Shown piece by piece: positions 63,761-64,000 of a stretch of 64,000 nt of DNA. Each line of letters starts with the position of its first letter. The stretch's first letter is position 1. The stretch spans positions 1 to 64,000 of the forward strand of contig NZ_PQDH01000003.1 in assembly GCF_002964605.1 (NCBI RefSeq), read 5' to 3'. This stretch comes from Vallitalea okinawensis. Its GTDB lineage: Bacteria > Bacillota > Clostridia > Lachnospirales > PQDH01. A program made the position numbers and the translations under genes. The notes beneath the pieces are model-generated. The model was not told where the DNA came from, did no database searches, and saw only the letters and a program-made list of their open reading frames with translations.

Positions 63761-64000
63761 AAAACATTATTATCAACAACATCAATAAATCTTTCGGTAA
63801 AAAGCAAGTGCTTCAAAATATATCTTTAGAGATTAATGAAGGTATGTTTGGTTTATTAGGCCATAACGGTGCAGGAAAAACCACACTCATGCGGATTTTA
63901 ACAACATTATTAAATCCAGATCAAGGTCAGGTATACATCAATGGGTTAGATGCTCATAAAAATAGAAAGGCTATAAAAGAGAAAATTGGTTTTATGCCTC
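63757..64000 (+). CDS. ABC transporter ATP-binding protein (partial, cut by window end)
   Basis: Starts at TTG 63757 after GAGGAGGA, overlapping the permease stop (TTGA). The 81 visible codons show NNINKSFGKKQVLQNISLE and Walker A LLGHNGAGKTTLMRIL; the frame is open at the window edge just before the Q-loop. It is the ATPase of the permease encoded before it. Confidence 0.95.
   Translation, partial: MKNIIINNINKSFGKKQVLQNISLEINEGMFGLLGHNGAGKTTLMRILTTLLNPDQGQVYINGLDAHKNRKAIKEKIGFMP

Overview
The window is AT-rich DNA with short Shine-Dalgarno-led genes, frequent TTG/GTG starts and many intrinsic terminators. Together with a complete lysine-fermentation locus (including adenosylcobalamin- and radical-SAM enzymes), YIEGIA/CD3324-type proteins and a cache-GGDEF protein, this points to an anaerobic, amino-acid-fermenting member of the Clostridia. 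The genus cannot be fixed from the sequence alone. Almost all genes up to about 59.4 kb lie on the minus strand.

Layout. 0-6 kb: single small accessory genes (NUDIX, two membrane-anchored proteins, flavodoxin, BtrH-like protein, APH(3')-type kinase) separated by long, foldable, mutually related spacers. Two diverged copies of one ~200-bp spacer bracket five of these genes, so the stretch looks like a cassette array. 6-14 kb: an old-yellow-enzyme/FAD reductase divergent from its TetR regulator, an alpha/beta hydrolase, a PadR-controlled SEDS (FtsW/RodA-like) protein and a 20-repeat LRR surface protein. 14-32 kb: a scattered accessory region of GNATs, the YIEGIA pair, a second alpha/beta hydrolase, methyltransferase, S51-like peptidase, VOC protein, P-loop kinases, an AraC-GyrI/BtrH-like pair and a nitroreductase, with several gene remnants. 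32-44 kb: envelope and signalling genes (TPR-S41 lipoprotein, metallophosphoesterase, flavodoxin, a domain fusion ending in MazG, double-cache/PAS/GGDEF protein, nucleotidyltransferase, MBL hydrolase, HXXEE protein, stalk-domain protein).

44-58.6 kb is the core: atoD-atoA, then kal-kce-kdd-kamA-kamB-kamC-kamD-kamE-bcd-etfB-etfA-thlA, closed by a strong terminator at 44092-44120. These genes encode every step from L-lysine through beta-lysine, 3,5-diaminohexanoate, 3-keto-5-aminohexanoate, 3-aminobutyryl-CoA and crotonyl-CoA to butyrate, acetate-level carbon and ammonia. In the 481-bp gap between atoA and kal I find a lysine-riboswitch aptamer (P1-P5, with the L2/L3 kissing pair). Its P1 3' strand is also the 5' arm of an intrinsic terminator. 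That arrangement predicts an ON switch: lysine binding should prevent termination and open the lysine-degrading genes. This is the most interesting item in the window.

58.9-64 kb: a DUF985 cupin protein, then a plus-strand two-component system, a large ABC-2 permease and its ATPase, the last cut by the window edge.
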